A DNA stretch of 64,000 nt from an uncultured Catenibacillus sp. (GTDB taxonomy: Bacteria > Bacillota > Clostridia > Lachnospirales > Lachnospiraceae): positions 91,839 to 155,838 of the forward strand of contig CAKRHR010000002.1 of NCBI GenBank assembly GCA_934339005.1, given 5' to 3'. The notes beneath the pieces were generated by a model that had not been told where the DNA came from, searched no databases, and was given only the letters and a program-made list of their open reading frames with translations. The translations under genes and the position numbers were made by a program. Each line of letters opens with the position of its first letter. Within the stretch, counting starts at the first letter, position 1. Positions 36,351 to 45,380 of this stretch are shown piece after piece.

Positions 36351-37382
36351 ATGAAGAAAAGAAAAATGTCCATTCAATATTTTCAAAAGAAAAATCTAAA
36401 GTACATGATGCTTGTTTTTGCCTTTCTAATGGCGGGTACGACGGTGGCATGCGGAAAAAAGACAGATACAACAGAGAATGTAGCTGAAACATATACAGAT
36501 GGATTGTCTGATGTAGATTTGTCTGATGTGAAGGTTGAACTTGGCAATTATAAAGGATTAATATTTTCGATAGAACCTGTTGAAGCAATTACAGATGAAG
36601 ATGTTGAAAATCAGATTCAGGCGATTTTACAGTCATATTCAGAAGATGATATTTCAAAAAAGCAAGTGATAAAAGACGGCGATTTAGTCAGTATTGATGT
36701 TGAGGCTTATATTGGTGATGAACAATACGGAGAAAAAGAGACGGATTATTATGTGACAATCGGCTCAGGTGTATTTTTAGATGGCGACGATACACAACTT
36801 ATTGGTAAAAAAAGTGGCGACTCACTGACGATTACAAAAACATATCCATCTGATTATGGACTTGATACACTTGCCGGGAAAACTGTCGATTATAAAATAA
36901 AAATTAATGGCATTGTTACAAATGAGCAGACAATTCCGGAATTGACAGATGCGTTTGTATCATCAATATCTGATTGTAAGACAGTAGATGAATTTAGGGA
37001 TTATGTTAAGCAGGAGCTTGAAGCGAACGCACAGGAGCAGCAAAAGGTTGAAAAAGAAGATATGATATGGAATCAGATCGTATCTCAGATGACTGTTGTG
37101 AATTTCCCTGAGGATGTGAGAGCAAAGAAGATTACAGAATATAAATCTTACGATGAAGACAGTGCAGCGTTAGAGAATATGTCATTAGAAACATATGTTG
37201 AAACCTATTATAATATTTCTATAGAAGAATATGAGCAACAGGTTGAAGATGAAGTTGATAAGGAAATTGATATTGAACTTGCAAAAAAAACGATTGCAAA
37301 GCAGGAAAAAATCTCGGAAGATGAAGTAAACGATTATTTAGTCAGTGTTTCTATATTTAATGAAGCTGATAAAACAAAATAG
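36351..37382 (+). CDS. Trigger-factor-like FKBP-type peptidyl-prolyl isomerase lipoprotein
   Basis: This 343-residue protein has a basic N-terminus, one hydrophobic segment and a lipobox-like TVACGKK around residue 34, so it is probably a lipoprotein on the outer face of the membrane. The middle (about 110-200) matches the FKBP-type domain of trigger factor (GDLVSIDVEA, GSGVFLDG, VDYKIKINGI), and a charged, helical C-terminal part resembles the trigger-factor chaperone arm. It lacks the ribosome-binding N-terminal domain. The likely role is folding of secreted proteins. ATG at 36351 is used because GGAGG (36338-36342) precedes it by eight bases; an ATG at 36336 overlaps that site. It stands before the LCP gene, 96 bases away. 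Confidence 0.82.
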   Translation: MKKRKMSIQYFQKKNLKYMMLVFAFLMAGTTVACGKKTDTTENVAETYTDGLSDVDLSDVKVELGNYKGLIFSIEPVEAITDEDVENQIQAILQSYSEDDISKKQVIKDGDLVSIDVEAYIGDEQYGEKETDYYVTIGSGVFLDGDDTQLIGKKSGDSLTITKTYPSDYGLDTLAGKTVDYKIKINGIVTNEQTIPELTDAFVSSISDCKTVDEFRDYVKQELEANAQEQQKVEKEDMIWNQIVSQMTVVNFPEDVRAKKITEYKSYDEDSAALENMSLETYVETYYNISIEEYEQQVEDEVDKEIDIELAKKTIAKQEKISEDEVNDYLVSVSIFNEADKTK

Positions 37383-37401
37383 TGTCAATCAACATTCGTA
37401 C

Positions 37402-37430
37402 TGGAAATTGCGATATATACAGTGTATAAT
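37402..37430 (+). promoter_or_regulatory. Promoter of the wall-polymer operon
   Basis: TGGAAA (37402-37407) and TATAAT (37425-37430) are 17 bases apart, 48 bases before the LCP start. No terminator was seen in the 96-base gap after the PPIase gene, so some read-through is possible. Confidence 0.55.
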
Positions 37431-37478
37431 ATTTTATGTTTTTACAAAACCATTAAAAAGTAATACAGAGGTAAAAAG

Positions 37479-39476
37479 ATGAGTAGTGATTATAAAAAAG
37501 AGAATGACGACACGGAAATCGATATGTCTGGTATTATTATAGAAGATAATGATGTCAAAGTTACAGGCAGAGCAGATGTGGACACGAATTTATCTCATAC
37601 AGTAAAGCTGCAGGAGGATAGTTCAGGAGATGTATTTGAACAGGCTGCAAAGGATGCAGACAGTGTAAATGAAGATGAAAAACATCTTGAAGGCAGCGTC
37701 AGACGCAAAAAACGTGAAGTTCACGGAAAAAAGAAAAAAGTGATGCAATGGATTGGCTGGGGTGTGGCTTTAGTCCAGGTAATTTTATCTGTTGTTTTGA
37801 TGATTCAGGTGAGTGCGCTTGGCATGATACCGGAAAAGTATCTTGTGGTTGCGGGCTTTGCACTGTTTGTTCTGGCTGGGCTTACTGTGGCATCGACATT
37901 TTTTGGTAAGACGATAATCCCGGGATGGATTTTTGGTGTATTGATTATTATTATTTCGATTTTTGGTTGTGTTTATTTAGGAAGAACACAGTCGGTGCTT
38001 GAAGAAGTGACGATGGATGCAGATGAGGAAGTTTATAAAGTGGACAGTATTGTGGTTGCAGTACTGCAAGATGACCAGGCACAGACGATGGATGACGCAC
38101 TTTTATATAATTTTGGTATTCACAAGACGCTTGACCGTGACAACACTAATACTGTGATTGCTGAGATTGAAGCCAATGCAGGTATTGAATTGACCGTGAC
38201 AGAATATGACGATTTTTCTGCATTGATTTCTGCTTTAAAATCAGGAGCGATTCAGGCGATGATTTATAATTCTGCATTTAATGATACGATTGAAGAAACA
38301 GATGAGAATTTCTCTGACGAAGTGCGTATTCTTGATAATCACTCTATTCAGACGAAGGTGAATCTGACAGCTTCTGACATGAATCTGACAAAAGAACCAT
38401 TTACAGTTTATATCAGTGGTATTGATGTATATGGTAAGATTGGACAGACAAGCCGAAGTGATGTCAATATGCTTGTGACAGTCAATCCGGTGACAAAAGA
38501 AGTCCTGATGACAACAACACCAAGAGATTACTATGTGACATTGCCGAATGTTTCCGGTGATTCAAGGGATAAGCTGACACATGCGGGTATTTATGGCATT
38601 AACTGCTCGATGGATACGCTGTCACAGATTTATGGTATTCGTATTGATTATTATGTGCGTGTCAACTTTGATACATTAAAGAAGGTTGTCAATGCACTTG
38701 GTGGTGTGGATGTTTATTCTGAATATGAATTTACGACACATTATAAAAATGGCGGTTATGAGATTAAAAAAGGTTATAATCACATGGATGGCAAGACTGC
38801 TTTGGCATTTGCAAGAGAGCGTTACAATGTGCCGGGTGGTGATGAACAGCGTGGACGTGACCAGCAGGCTGTGTTAAAAGCGATTCTTGAAAAAGCGATG
38901 TCACCGTCTATTTTAACAGGTTATATGGGACTGATGGACAGCTTGTCCGGCAGTTTTGAAACAAATATGAGCATGAACCAGATTGCCAGCGTTGTGAAGA
39001 TGCAGTTGGCGGATGGCGCAAGTTGGGATATCAAGTCACAGAGTGTTACAGGTACATTTGGCAATGAAGCCTGCTATTCTACAGGATGGCAGAGATTAAG
39101 CATTATGTTCCCGGATGAAGCTTCGATTTATGCTGCCCGCAAGAAGATCCTTGCAGTTGGCGGTGTGGCATTGACAGAAGATGATCCACTGTATCGTACA
39201 TTTGATGTGACAGACGAAGATGCTGTAGCAGATACAGAAGGTGCTTCTGCGGATGCTCAGACGACAGAAAGTGAAAGTACAAGCAGTACAGCAGACAATT
39301 TGTCCGATGCCGGTACAAGTGGACAGACTGCAGACGGCAATCAGACAACAACTTCTGTGCCGGAAACAGTAGTCAACGAAGATGCGCAGTTAGATATTGA
39401 TGCAAGTTCAGGAACACTGGCGTATCCAAGCTTTTGGACAGGTTTCTGGACAGGAATGCAGACGACAAAAGAATAA
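37479..39476 (+). CDS. LytR-CpsA-Psr (LCP) family protein, CpsA-like
   Basis: The 665-residue product has a charged cytoplasmic tail (about 1-88), three membrane segments (about 90-168), an extracytoplasmic accessory domain (about 185-290, VAVLQDDQAQ) and an LCP domain (about 305-560) with conserved DVNMLV, TPRDYYV, DKLTHAG and FARERY plus RDQQ. A Ser/Thr/Asp-rich tail ends it. LCP enzymes transfer polyprenyl-linked polymers (teichoic acids, capsules) onto peptidoglycan. The accessory domain is also seen in CpsA-type members. It begins a plus-strand series of nine genes with short gaps to 47637, so it is probably the ligase for the polymer made by them. Confidence 0.92.
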   Translation: MSSDYKKENDDTEIDMSGIIIEDNDVKVTGRADVDTNLSHTVKLQEDSSGDVFEQAAKDADSVNEDEKHLEGSVRRKKREVHGKKKKVMQWIGWGVALVQVILSVVLMIQVSALGMIPEKYLVVAGFALFVLAGLTVASTFFGKTIIPGWIFGVLIIIISIFGCVYLGRTQSVLEEVTMDADEEVYKVDSIVVAVLQDDQAQTMDDALLYNFGIHKTLDRDNTNTVIAEIEANAGIELTVTEYDDFSALISALKSGAIQAMIYNSAFNDTIEETDENFSDEVRILDNHSIQTKVNLTASDMNLTKEPFTVYISGIDVYGKIGQTSRSDVNMLVTVNPVTKEVLMTTTPRDYYVTLPNVSGDSRDKLTHAGIYGINCSMDTLSQIYGIRIDYYVRVNFDTLKKVVNALGGVDVYSEYEFTTHYKNGGYEIKKGYNHMDGKTALAFARERYNVPGGDEQRGRDQQAVLKAILEKAMSPSILTGYMGLMDSLSGSFETNMSMNQIASVVKMQLADGASWDIKSQSVTGTFGNEACYSTGWQRLSIMFPDEASIYAARKKILAVGGVALTEDDPLYRTFDVTDEDAVADTEGASADAQTTESESTSSTADNLSDAGTSGQTADGNQTTTSVPETVVNEDAQLDIDASSGTLAYPSFWTGFWTGMQTTKE

Positions 39477-39494
39477 ATGTAATGGAGGGAGTAC

Positions 39495-40886
39495 ATGACA
39501 GTCAAAGATTATATAAAACGAGTAGCAGTCTTTTTACTCAGCGTGTTGATTGTAGTTCTTTTGTCAGCGGCATTTGCATGGGTTTGGTGCAATATTTATA
39601 ATATAGAGATTAAGCTGCCTTTCTGGCGGCGTGGAAATCATCTGGTCATTATTTTGTATGCAGTCATTTTGTTCCTGTTTGCGAAGATGTACAATGCATT
39701 AAAGGTTGGTTATCTCAAACGGCTTGATGTATTTATTTCATGGACAATTACGGTTGTATGCACAAATATTATTGAATATTTTCTGATGTCATTAATTGAC
39801 AGACAGTTATTAAATTGTAATGCGTTAATCTGGCTGACGCTGGCAGATATTGTGATTATTGCAGCGTGGACATGGTTTTCCGGATGGGCGTACCGTAAGT
39901 TGACAAAGCCTCGTAAGATACTTGTGATTTATGGCAAATACGACCCGGACGAATTTTTAAGAAAGATGATTCGCCGCAGAGATCAGTTCGCGATTGGCGA
40001 GAAAGTGCATGTCAGTGTCGGACAGTCCGAATTATTTAAACGTATGCGTCGTTATGATGCAGTGTTTATCTGGGATTTGCCTGCTGAAATCCGTAACAAT
40101 CTTGTGAAATTCTGCTTCTCGCATTCAATTCGATGCTATATGACACCAAAGATTTCAGATATTGTGATTCGTGGTTCAGAGCGTATGCATTTGTTTGATA
40201 CACCATTATTGGTGATTAAAAACAGTGGATTTTCTGCTGAGCAAAAGTTTATTAAACGTCTGGGTGATATTTTGATTTCAGCGATTGGCATTATCATTGC
40301 ATCACCGATTATGCTGATTGTGGCTGTATGCATCAAATTGTACGACCGTGGTCCTGTATTTTACAGACAGGAGCGTCTGACAATCGGTGCAAAGCCATTT
40401 TACATCTGGAAATTCAGAAGTATGGTTGTGGATTCTGAGAAAAATGGCGCACAGCTTGCCAAGAAAAATGATTCCCGTATTACGCCGGTGGGCAAGGTCA
40501 TTCGCAATCTTCATCTGGATGAATTGCCGCAGTTATTTAACGTATTCATCGGCGATATGTCCATTGTGGGACCGCGTCCGGAGCGTAAAGAAATCGTGCG
40601 TAAATACGAAAAAGAAATCCCTGAGTTTCATTATAGAATGAAGGTCAAAGCAGGGCTTACAGGTTATGCGCAGGTTTATGGCAAATACAATACGACACCA
40701 TATGACAAATTAAAGCTGGATATGTTTTACATTGAGAATTTTTCAATTTCACTTGATATTCAGTTGATGTTTATGACTTTTAGAATCCTTTTCCAGAAGG
40801 AAACCTCTGAGGGTGTGGAAAGCTGGCAGAAGGATGCGTTAAAATCCTCCGTAGAGGAGGAGATTACAGAAGATACAAAAGAATAG
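39495..40886 (+). CDS. Polyprenyl glycosylphosphotransferase (initiating sugar transferase)
   Basis: This 463-residue protein has four N-terminal membrane segments (about 10-135), a nucleotide-binding-like middle, and a C-terminal bacterial sugar transferase domain (about 255-450) with the re-entrant helix region KRLGDILISAIG, FYRQERLT, WKFRSM, LDELPQLFNV and GPRPERKE. Such enzymes move sugar 1-phosphate from a UDP-sugar to undecaprenyl phosphate and start polymer assembly. The sugar cannot be read from the sequence. GGAGGG precedes the ATG, 18 bases after the LCP stop. It probably replaces a TagO/TarO-type initiator, which is not in the window. Confidence 0.92.
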   Translation: MTVKDYIKRVAVFLLSVLIVVLLSAAFAWVWCNIYNIEIKLPFWRRGNHLVIILYAVILFLFAKMYNALKVGYLKRLDVFISWTITVVCTNIIEYFLMSLIDRQLLNCNALIWLTLADIVIIAAWTWFSGWAYRKLTKPRKILVIYGKYDPDEFLRKMIRRRDQFAIGEKVHVSVGQSELFKRMRRYDAVFIWDLPAEIRNNLVKFCFSHSIRCYMTPKISDIVIRGSERMHLFDTPLLVIKNSGFSAEQKFIKRLGDILISAIGIIIASPIMLIVAVCIKLYDRGPVFYRQERLTIGAKPFYIWKFRSMVVDSEKNGAQLAKKNDSRITPVGKVIRNLHLDELPQLFNVFIGDMSIVGPRPERKEIVRKYEKEIPEFHYRMKVKAGLTGYAQVYGKYNTTPYDKLKLDMFYIENFSISLDIQLMFMTFRILFQKETSEGVESWQKDALKSSVEEEITEDTKE

Positions 40887-40897
40887 AGGAAGAGATA

Positions 40898-42013
40898 ATG
40901 GATAAAAATGCGATACACGACAAACCTGAATTTAAGGTTTCAGTGATTATGCCGGTGTATAATGGTGCTGAATTTATTCAAAAAGCAATTGAGTCGGTAC
41001 TGCTTCAGGAAGTGCCGCTGGAGTTATTGATTATTGATGATGGCTCTACAGACAAGACACCGGAGGTTGTACAAAATATTTGTGATCATCTTGAAGATAT
41101 TAAACAGGCGATTGATGTTGAACAGTTTATGATTCCGTATAGTCCGGTCGATGAAGAGAAGCTTCGCGTGAAGATAACGAAAGAATTTGTTGAGCGTGAA
41201 AATGAAGCTGCAGAGGATGCGCAGCAACCGGATAAGACCAAAGGTGCGGCAAAAGCAAACAAACCAATTGATATAAAAAAATTAAAAATTTCAGATGAAA
41301 TGCAGGTGGCCATTGATGCGGAGGTGGCCAAACGCAGTGAAAAAATCAGAATCAAGAAAAAAATGGACAAAACCAGACGCTTTGGTGAGATTACAAAAGC
41401 GCTGCATCGCGAGGATAAAGTGATAAAATACATCCGAAACGAGCATAATATAGGTGCGGCAGCAAGTCGTAACAAAGGTGTTGCGATGGCATCAGCACCG
41501 TGGGTTGCCTTTCTTGATGCAGACGACTGGTGGATGGCGGGCAAATTAAGAGCGCAGGTGAAGGCCTTAGAGGACTCAAAACAGGTTTTATGTTGTACTT
41601 CAAGAGCTTTGGTGAACCGAAAAGGCGAGGATATGCAGCATATCATTCCTGTAAAAACACAGATTACATATTATGACCTGCTCAGACATAACAGCATCAA
41701 TTGTTCTTCTGTAGTTGTCAAAACAGAGGTTATGAAGGCATTTCCGATGTGTCATGAGGACAGCCATGAAGACTATATATGCTGGCTGCAGATTGTTAAA
41801 AAATATGGCGGTGCTTACGGTATTAAAAAGCCATATTTAAATTACCGCATGATCAAGGGCAGCAAATCGGGGAATAAGTTAAAATCAGCAAAAATGACTT
41901 TCAGGGTTTACAGATATATGGGATTTAATCTTTTTAAATCATGCATGTTATTTATATCATACGCAGTCCATGGTGTTCAAAAATATGGTCTGTCTGTAAA
42001 AACAAAGGAGTAA
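40898..42013 (+). CDS. GT2 glycosyltransferase with a large charged insertion
   Basis: The 371-residue product has the GT-A start VSVIMPVYNGAEFIQKAI and DDGSTDKT (47-54), then RNEHNIGAAASRNKG near residue 178 and the metal-binding FLDADDWW. In ordinary GT2 enzymes the second and third of these lie about 30 residues apart; here they are about 125 apart. The extra roughly 95 residues are highly charged, Lys/Glu-rich, and probably helical or coiled. The C-terminus has a hydrophobic stretch (MLFISYAVHGV). It presumably adds a sugar to the lipid-linked precursor. It lies 11 bases after the initiating transferase and three before the exporter permease. Confidence 0.85.
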   Translation: MDKNAIHDKPEFKVSVIMPVYNGAEFIQKAIESVLLQEVPLELLIIDDGSTDKTPEVVQNICDHLEDIKQAIDVEQFMIPYSPVDEEKLRVKITKEFVERENEAAEDAQQPDKTKGAAKANKPIDIKKLKISDEMQVAIDAEVAKRSEKIRIKKKMDKTRRFGEITKALHREDKVIKYIRNEHNIGAAASRNKGVAMASAPWVAFLDADDWWMAGKLRAQVKALEDSKQVLCCTSRALVNRKGEDMQHIIPVKTQITYYDLLRHNSINCSSVVVKTEVMKAFPMCHEDSHEDYICWLQIVKKYGGAYGIKKPYLNYRMIKGSKSGNKLKSAKMTFRVYRYMGFNLFKSCMLFISYAVHGVQKYGLSVKTKE

Positions 42014-42016
42014 TTT

Positions 42017-42799
42017 ATGAAAAGATTTTTCAGTGATTTGAAAAAATACGGGAAATATGCCTGGTTTTCGGCAAAGTCAGAACTGAAATCAGAAGTAGCC
42101 AATTCTTATCTGAACTGGTTATGGTGGGTGCTTGACCCGTTTTGCTTTATGTTAATTTACACATTCATTTTCGGATATGTATTTAAGGCTTCCGAGCAGT
42201 ATTTTCCAATCTTTATTTTTATTGGTTTGTCCATGTGGGATTTCTTTAACCGCTGTGTTACAAACAGTATCAAGATTGTAAAAAACAACAAAGCAATTGT
42301 ATCAAAGGTTTATCTGCCAAAATACATTCTGATTATTGTCAAGATGTATGTGAACGCATTTAAGATGCTGATTTCCTTTGGTATCGTTGTAGGTATGATG
42401 ATTATTTGGCGTGTACATGTGACATGGCATATTATTTACGTGATTCCGATTTTGATTGTGTTCTTTATTTTTACATTTGGTTGTACGACAATTTTGTTGC
42501 ATTTTGGCGTATTTGTGGAAGATTTGTCGAATGTTGTACACATCGGACTCAGATTGCTCTTTTACATTACAGGTATTTTTTATCGCGTGAGTACAAGAAT
42601 TCCGAAACCATATGGTAAATTGCTTGAAAAATACAATCCGGTTGCATTTCTGATTTCTTCAATGCGAAATGCATTGTTGTATGGTAAGGCCATCAGTTGG
42701 AAATGGTTGGTGGCATGGTGTATTGCCGGTATTATTTTATCGATTATCGGCGTGAGAACAATTTACAAAAATGAAAACAGTTACGTTAAAGTAATTTAA
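42017..42799 (+). CDS. ABC-2 type polysaccharide/teichoic acid exporter permease (TagG-like)
   Basis: This 260-residue membrane protein has about six membrane segments and the amphipathic N-terminal start typical of Wzm/TagG permeases (YLNWLWWVLDPF). It would pair with the ATPase encoded 13 bases downstream to flip the completed lipid-linked polymer. AAAGGAG precedes the ATG. Length is normal for the family. Confidence 0.9.
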   Translation: MKRFFSDLKKYGKYAWFSAKSELKSEVANSYLNWLWWVLDPFCFMLIYTFIFGYVFKASEQYFPIFIFIGLSMWDFFNRCVTNSIKIVKNNKAIVSKVYLPKYILIIVKMYVNAFKMLISFGIVVGMMIIWRVHVTWHIIYVIPILIVFFIFTFGCTTILLHFGVFVEDLSNVVHIGLRLLFYITGIFYRVSTRIPKPYGKLLEKYNPVAFLISSMRNALLYGKAISWKWLVAWCIAGIILSIIGVRTIYKNENSYVKVI

Positions 42800-42812
42800 G
42801 TAAGGTGAAATC

Positions 42813-43538
42813 ATGGAAAATGCGATTGAAGTCAGAAATTTAAAAATCAGTTATAAAAACTTAAAATCTTATTCAATTAAGAAAAGCCTGCTTCATTTTA
42901 AACATAGTAAGGCAGATGTATTTGAAGCTGTCAAATCCATTTCTTTTGATGTAGAAAAGGGTGAAATTCTTGGTATTATCGGTAAGAACGGCAGCGGCAA
43001 ATCAACACTTTTAAAAGCGCTGGCAGGTATATTTTCGCCAGATGATGGCACGATTGATCTAAAAGGACACAGTGTATCGCTGTTGTCGATCGGTGTTGGT
43101 TTTCAGAAGGAACTGACAGGCAGGGAGAATATTCTTTTATCCGGTATGCTGCTTGGTTTCTCTGAAGAAGAAATCCGGGAAAAAATGAAGAATATTATCG
43201 AGTTTGCCGAACTTGGCAAGTTTATCGATATGCCTGTAAAGACTTATTCCAGTGGTATGTATTCAAAACTGGCATTTTCAATTACAGCCATCCTTGAAAC
43301 AGATATTATGTTAATCGATGAAGTGCTCAGTGTTGGTGATGAGCGTTTCAAAAAGAAAAGTTATAACAAAATGAAAACATTGATTTCACATAAAGACAGA
43401 ACTGTTGTGATAGTATCACACAGTATTTCCACACTTGAAAGTCTTTGTGATAAAGTTATGTGGATGAATGATGGTGAAATTAAGATGATTGGCGCACCAG
43501 GGCCGGTGCTTGAAGCGTATAAGGAGTATATGAAATAG
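42813..43538 (+). CDS. ABC transporter ATPase for polymer export (TagH/Wzt-like)
   Basis: The 241-residue ATPase has the N-terminal region found in TagH/Wzt members, Walker A GKNGSGKST, the signature YSSGMYSKLAFS, Walker B IMLIDEVLSVGD, and a switch histidine in VSHSISTLESLC. There is no C-terminal polymer-binding extension, as in short TagH-like forms. It forms the exporter with the permease immediately upstream, and its stop codon directly abuts the next start. Confidence 0.93.
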   Translation: MENAIEVRNLKISYKNLKSYSIKKSLLHFKHSKADVFEAVKSISFDVEKGEILGIIGKNGSGKSTLLKALAGIFSPDDGTIDLKGHSVSLLSIGVGFQKELTGRENILLSGMLLGFSEEEIREKMKNIIEFAELGKFIDMPVKTYSSGMYSKLAFSITAILETDIMLIDEVLSVGDERFKKKSYNKMKTLISHKDRTVVIVSHSISTLESLCDKVMWMNDGEIKMIGAPGPVLEAYKEYMK

Positions 43539-44654
43539 ATGAAAAAAATTGCTTTTTATATCAAACAGTATATAAAAATGGCGCTGCAGTCTGTGATTCT
43601 CCCTGTGGTTTATCGTTATTACAGACAGCGCCCATTAAATAAACGGCTTGTCATCTTTGCGGATGGACATACAGATGGTATGCCCGGAAGTATGCAGTTT
43701 ATGTACAGGGCGGTCCGTGCACTTGGCTTTGAAACCATGTGTTTTTGCTATGATTTTAAGAAGCTTTCATTTATGAAAACACTGCATGTAATTTGCAGTT
43801 TTATGAAAAATTACGCGCAGGCCGGCACGGTCTTTATTTGTGACTATTATCTGCCGGTATCCTCCTGCAAAAAGTGTCATGAAACACAGGTCGTCCAGTT
43901 GTGGCATGCCTGTGGTGCTTTTAAAAAGTTCGGTTATGATTCGCCGGAGGATATTCCGACATTTTATAAAAATAATCCACTGCGCAACTGTACGCTTGTG
44001 ACAGTGAGCTCACCATTGTGTGAGAGTATCTATTCGGGTGCAATGCATCTGCCGGCTAATGTTGTTCAGGCAACGGGTGTCAGCCGGACAGATATGTATT
44101 TTAACGAAGATTACAAAAATAAATGTAAAAAGACTTTCTTTGATGCTTATCCAAAGGCGCGGGGCAAAAAGATTTTACTGTGGGCACCGACGTTTCGGGG
44201 CAATGCGGGTGATCCTAAGACCCTCGGTCTTGATACAGTGCTGGAACTGCCAAAGAAGCTTGGCAATGACTGGTATGTGATTATCAAGCTGCATCCGCAT
44301 CAGGAAAAAGTATTGCACAAATCTAACTGTGATATTGCGACAGAGGAATTGCTGCCGGTGGTGGATGTGTTAATGACAGACTATTCGTCTGTGATTTTTG
44401 ATGCTATGCTTTTGAAGGTGCCGGTTGTCCTCTTTGCGCCGGACAGTCAGGATTATACAAAGCAAAGAGGGTTTTATTTAAATTATCAATCCATTCCTGC
44501 CGTGCATGTGCGCGATGCCGTTGAATTGCCTTATGCGGTAAAGAGTGCAGTGACAGGAGCAATGGACAATACAATGTTTATCAGTCAATATGCGGGAAGC
44601 TGCGATGGACATGCGACAGAACGTATTCTTAAATTGTTATACAGCAGGAGGTAG
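43539..44654 (+). CDS. CDP-glycerol/ribitol phosphotransferase, TagB-like
   Basis: This 371-residue protein is a member of the CDP-glycerol glycerophosphotransferase family (PF04464): WHACGAFKKFG, GVSRTD, LLWAPTFRG, IIKLHPH, MTDYSSVIFD and CDGHATERI. A hydrophobic N-terminal stretch may associate with the membrane. The length is close to TagB, which adds the first glycerol phosphate. Together with the related gene at 46420 it suggests a primase plus polymerase pair. Start follows the previous stop with no gap; AAGGAG lies inside the upstream gene. Confidence 0.88.
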   Translation: MKKIAFYIKQYIKMALQSVILPVVYRYYRQRPLNKRLVIFADGHTDGMPGSMQFMYRAVRALGFETMCFCYDFKKLSFMKTLHVICSFMKNYAQAGTVFICDYYLPVSSCKKCHETQVVQLWHACGAFKKFGYDSPEDIPTFYKNNPLRNCTLVTVSSPLCESIYSGAMHLPANVVQATGVSRTDMYFNEDYKNKCKKTFFDAYPKARGKKILLWAPTFRGNAGDPKTLGLDTVLELPKKLGNDWYVIIKLHPHQEKVLHKSNCDIATEELLPVVDVLMTDYSSVIFDAMLLKVPVVLFAPDSQDYTKQRGFYLNYQSIPAVHVRDAVELPYAVKSAVTGAMDNTMFISQYAGSCDGHATERILKLLYSRR

Positions 44655-44657
44655 AAA

Positions 44658-45380
44658 ATGAAAACAAATGTATTTGCGGTGATTTTGGCCGGTGGTCGAG
44701 GCACACGTATGGGAAATGTAGAAAAACCAAAGCAGTTTATGGAAATCGGCGGTAAACCGTTGATTGCACATACGATTGAAAAGTTCAGTGTTTTTCCTGA
44801 GTTTGAACAGATTATCGTTCTTGTGCCAAAACAATGGAAACATCATACATCAGATATTGTAAAAAAATATGTGGTAAACAAAGAAAATGTTGTCATTATC
44901 GAAGGCGGAAGCTCAAGAAATGAAACAATCATGAATGCGATTAATTATATCGAAGCCCAGGGGGCATTAAATGATGAAACAATTATTGTGACACATGATT
45001 CTGTTCGTCCATTTGTGACACATCGTATTCTTGAAGAAAATGTTAAATATGCCCGTGAATGTGGTGCCTGTGATACAGTTATTCCTGCAACAGATACGAT
45101 TGTGCGCAGTGAAGATAATGAGCTGATTACAGAAATTCCTGACCGTTCAAAGATGTATCAGGGTCAGACACCTCAGAGCTTCCATGCGAAACGTCTGAAG
45201 GAGTTATATGTTTCTCTGACAGAAGAAGAAAAGAAGATTCTGACAGATGCCTGCAAGATTCTTGTGCTTAAAGGCGACCCTATTCATCTTGTGGAAGGTG
45301 AAGTATTTAATATTAAAATCACATATCCTTTCGACCTGCTTGTGGCACAGGCACTTCTTGGAGGTGATGGCGTATGTTAA
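44658..45380 (+). CDS. tarI: Ribitol-5-phosphate cytidylyltransferase (TarI-like)
   Basis: The 240-residue enzyme belongs to the IspD/TarI family: LAGGRGTRMGNVEKPKQF at the N-terminus, THDSVRPFV, and YQGQTPQSFHAK. IspD and TarI are hard to tell apart alone, but the next gene overlaps by seven bases and is a clear TarJ homologue, which points to CDP-ribitol synthesis from ribitol 5-phosphate and CTP. AGGAGG precedes the ATG. Confidence 0.88.
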   Translation: MKTNVFAVILAGGRGTRMGNVEKPKQFMEIGGKPLIAHTIEKFSVFPEFEQIIVLVPKQWKHHTSDIVKKYVVNKENVVIIEGGSSRNETIMNAINYIEAQGALNDETIIVTHDSVRPFVTHRILEENVKYARECGACDTVIPATDTIVRSEDNELITEIPDRSKMYQGQTPQSFHAKRLKELYVSLTEEEKKILTDACKILVLKGDPIHLVEGEVFNIKITYPFDLLVAQALLGGDGVC

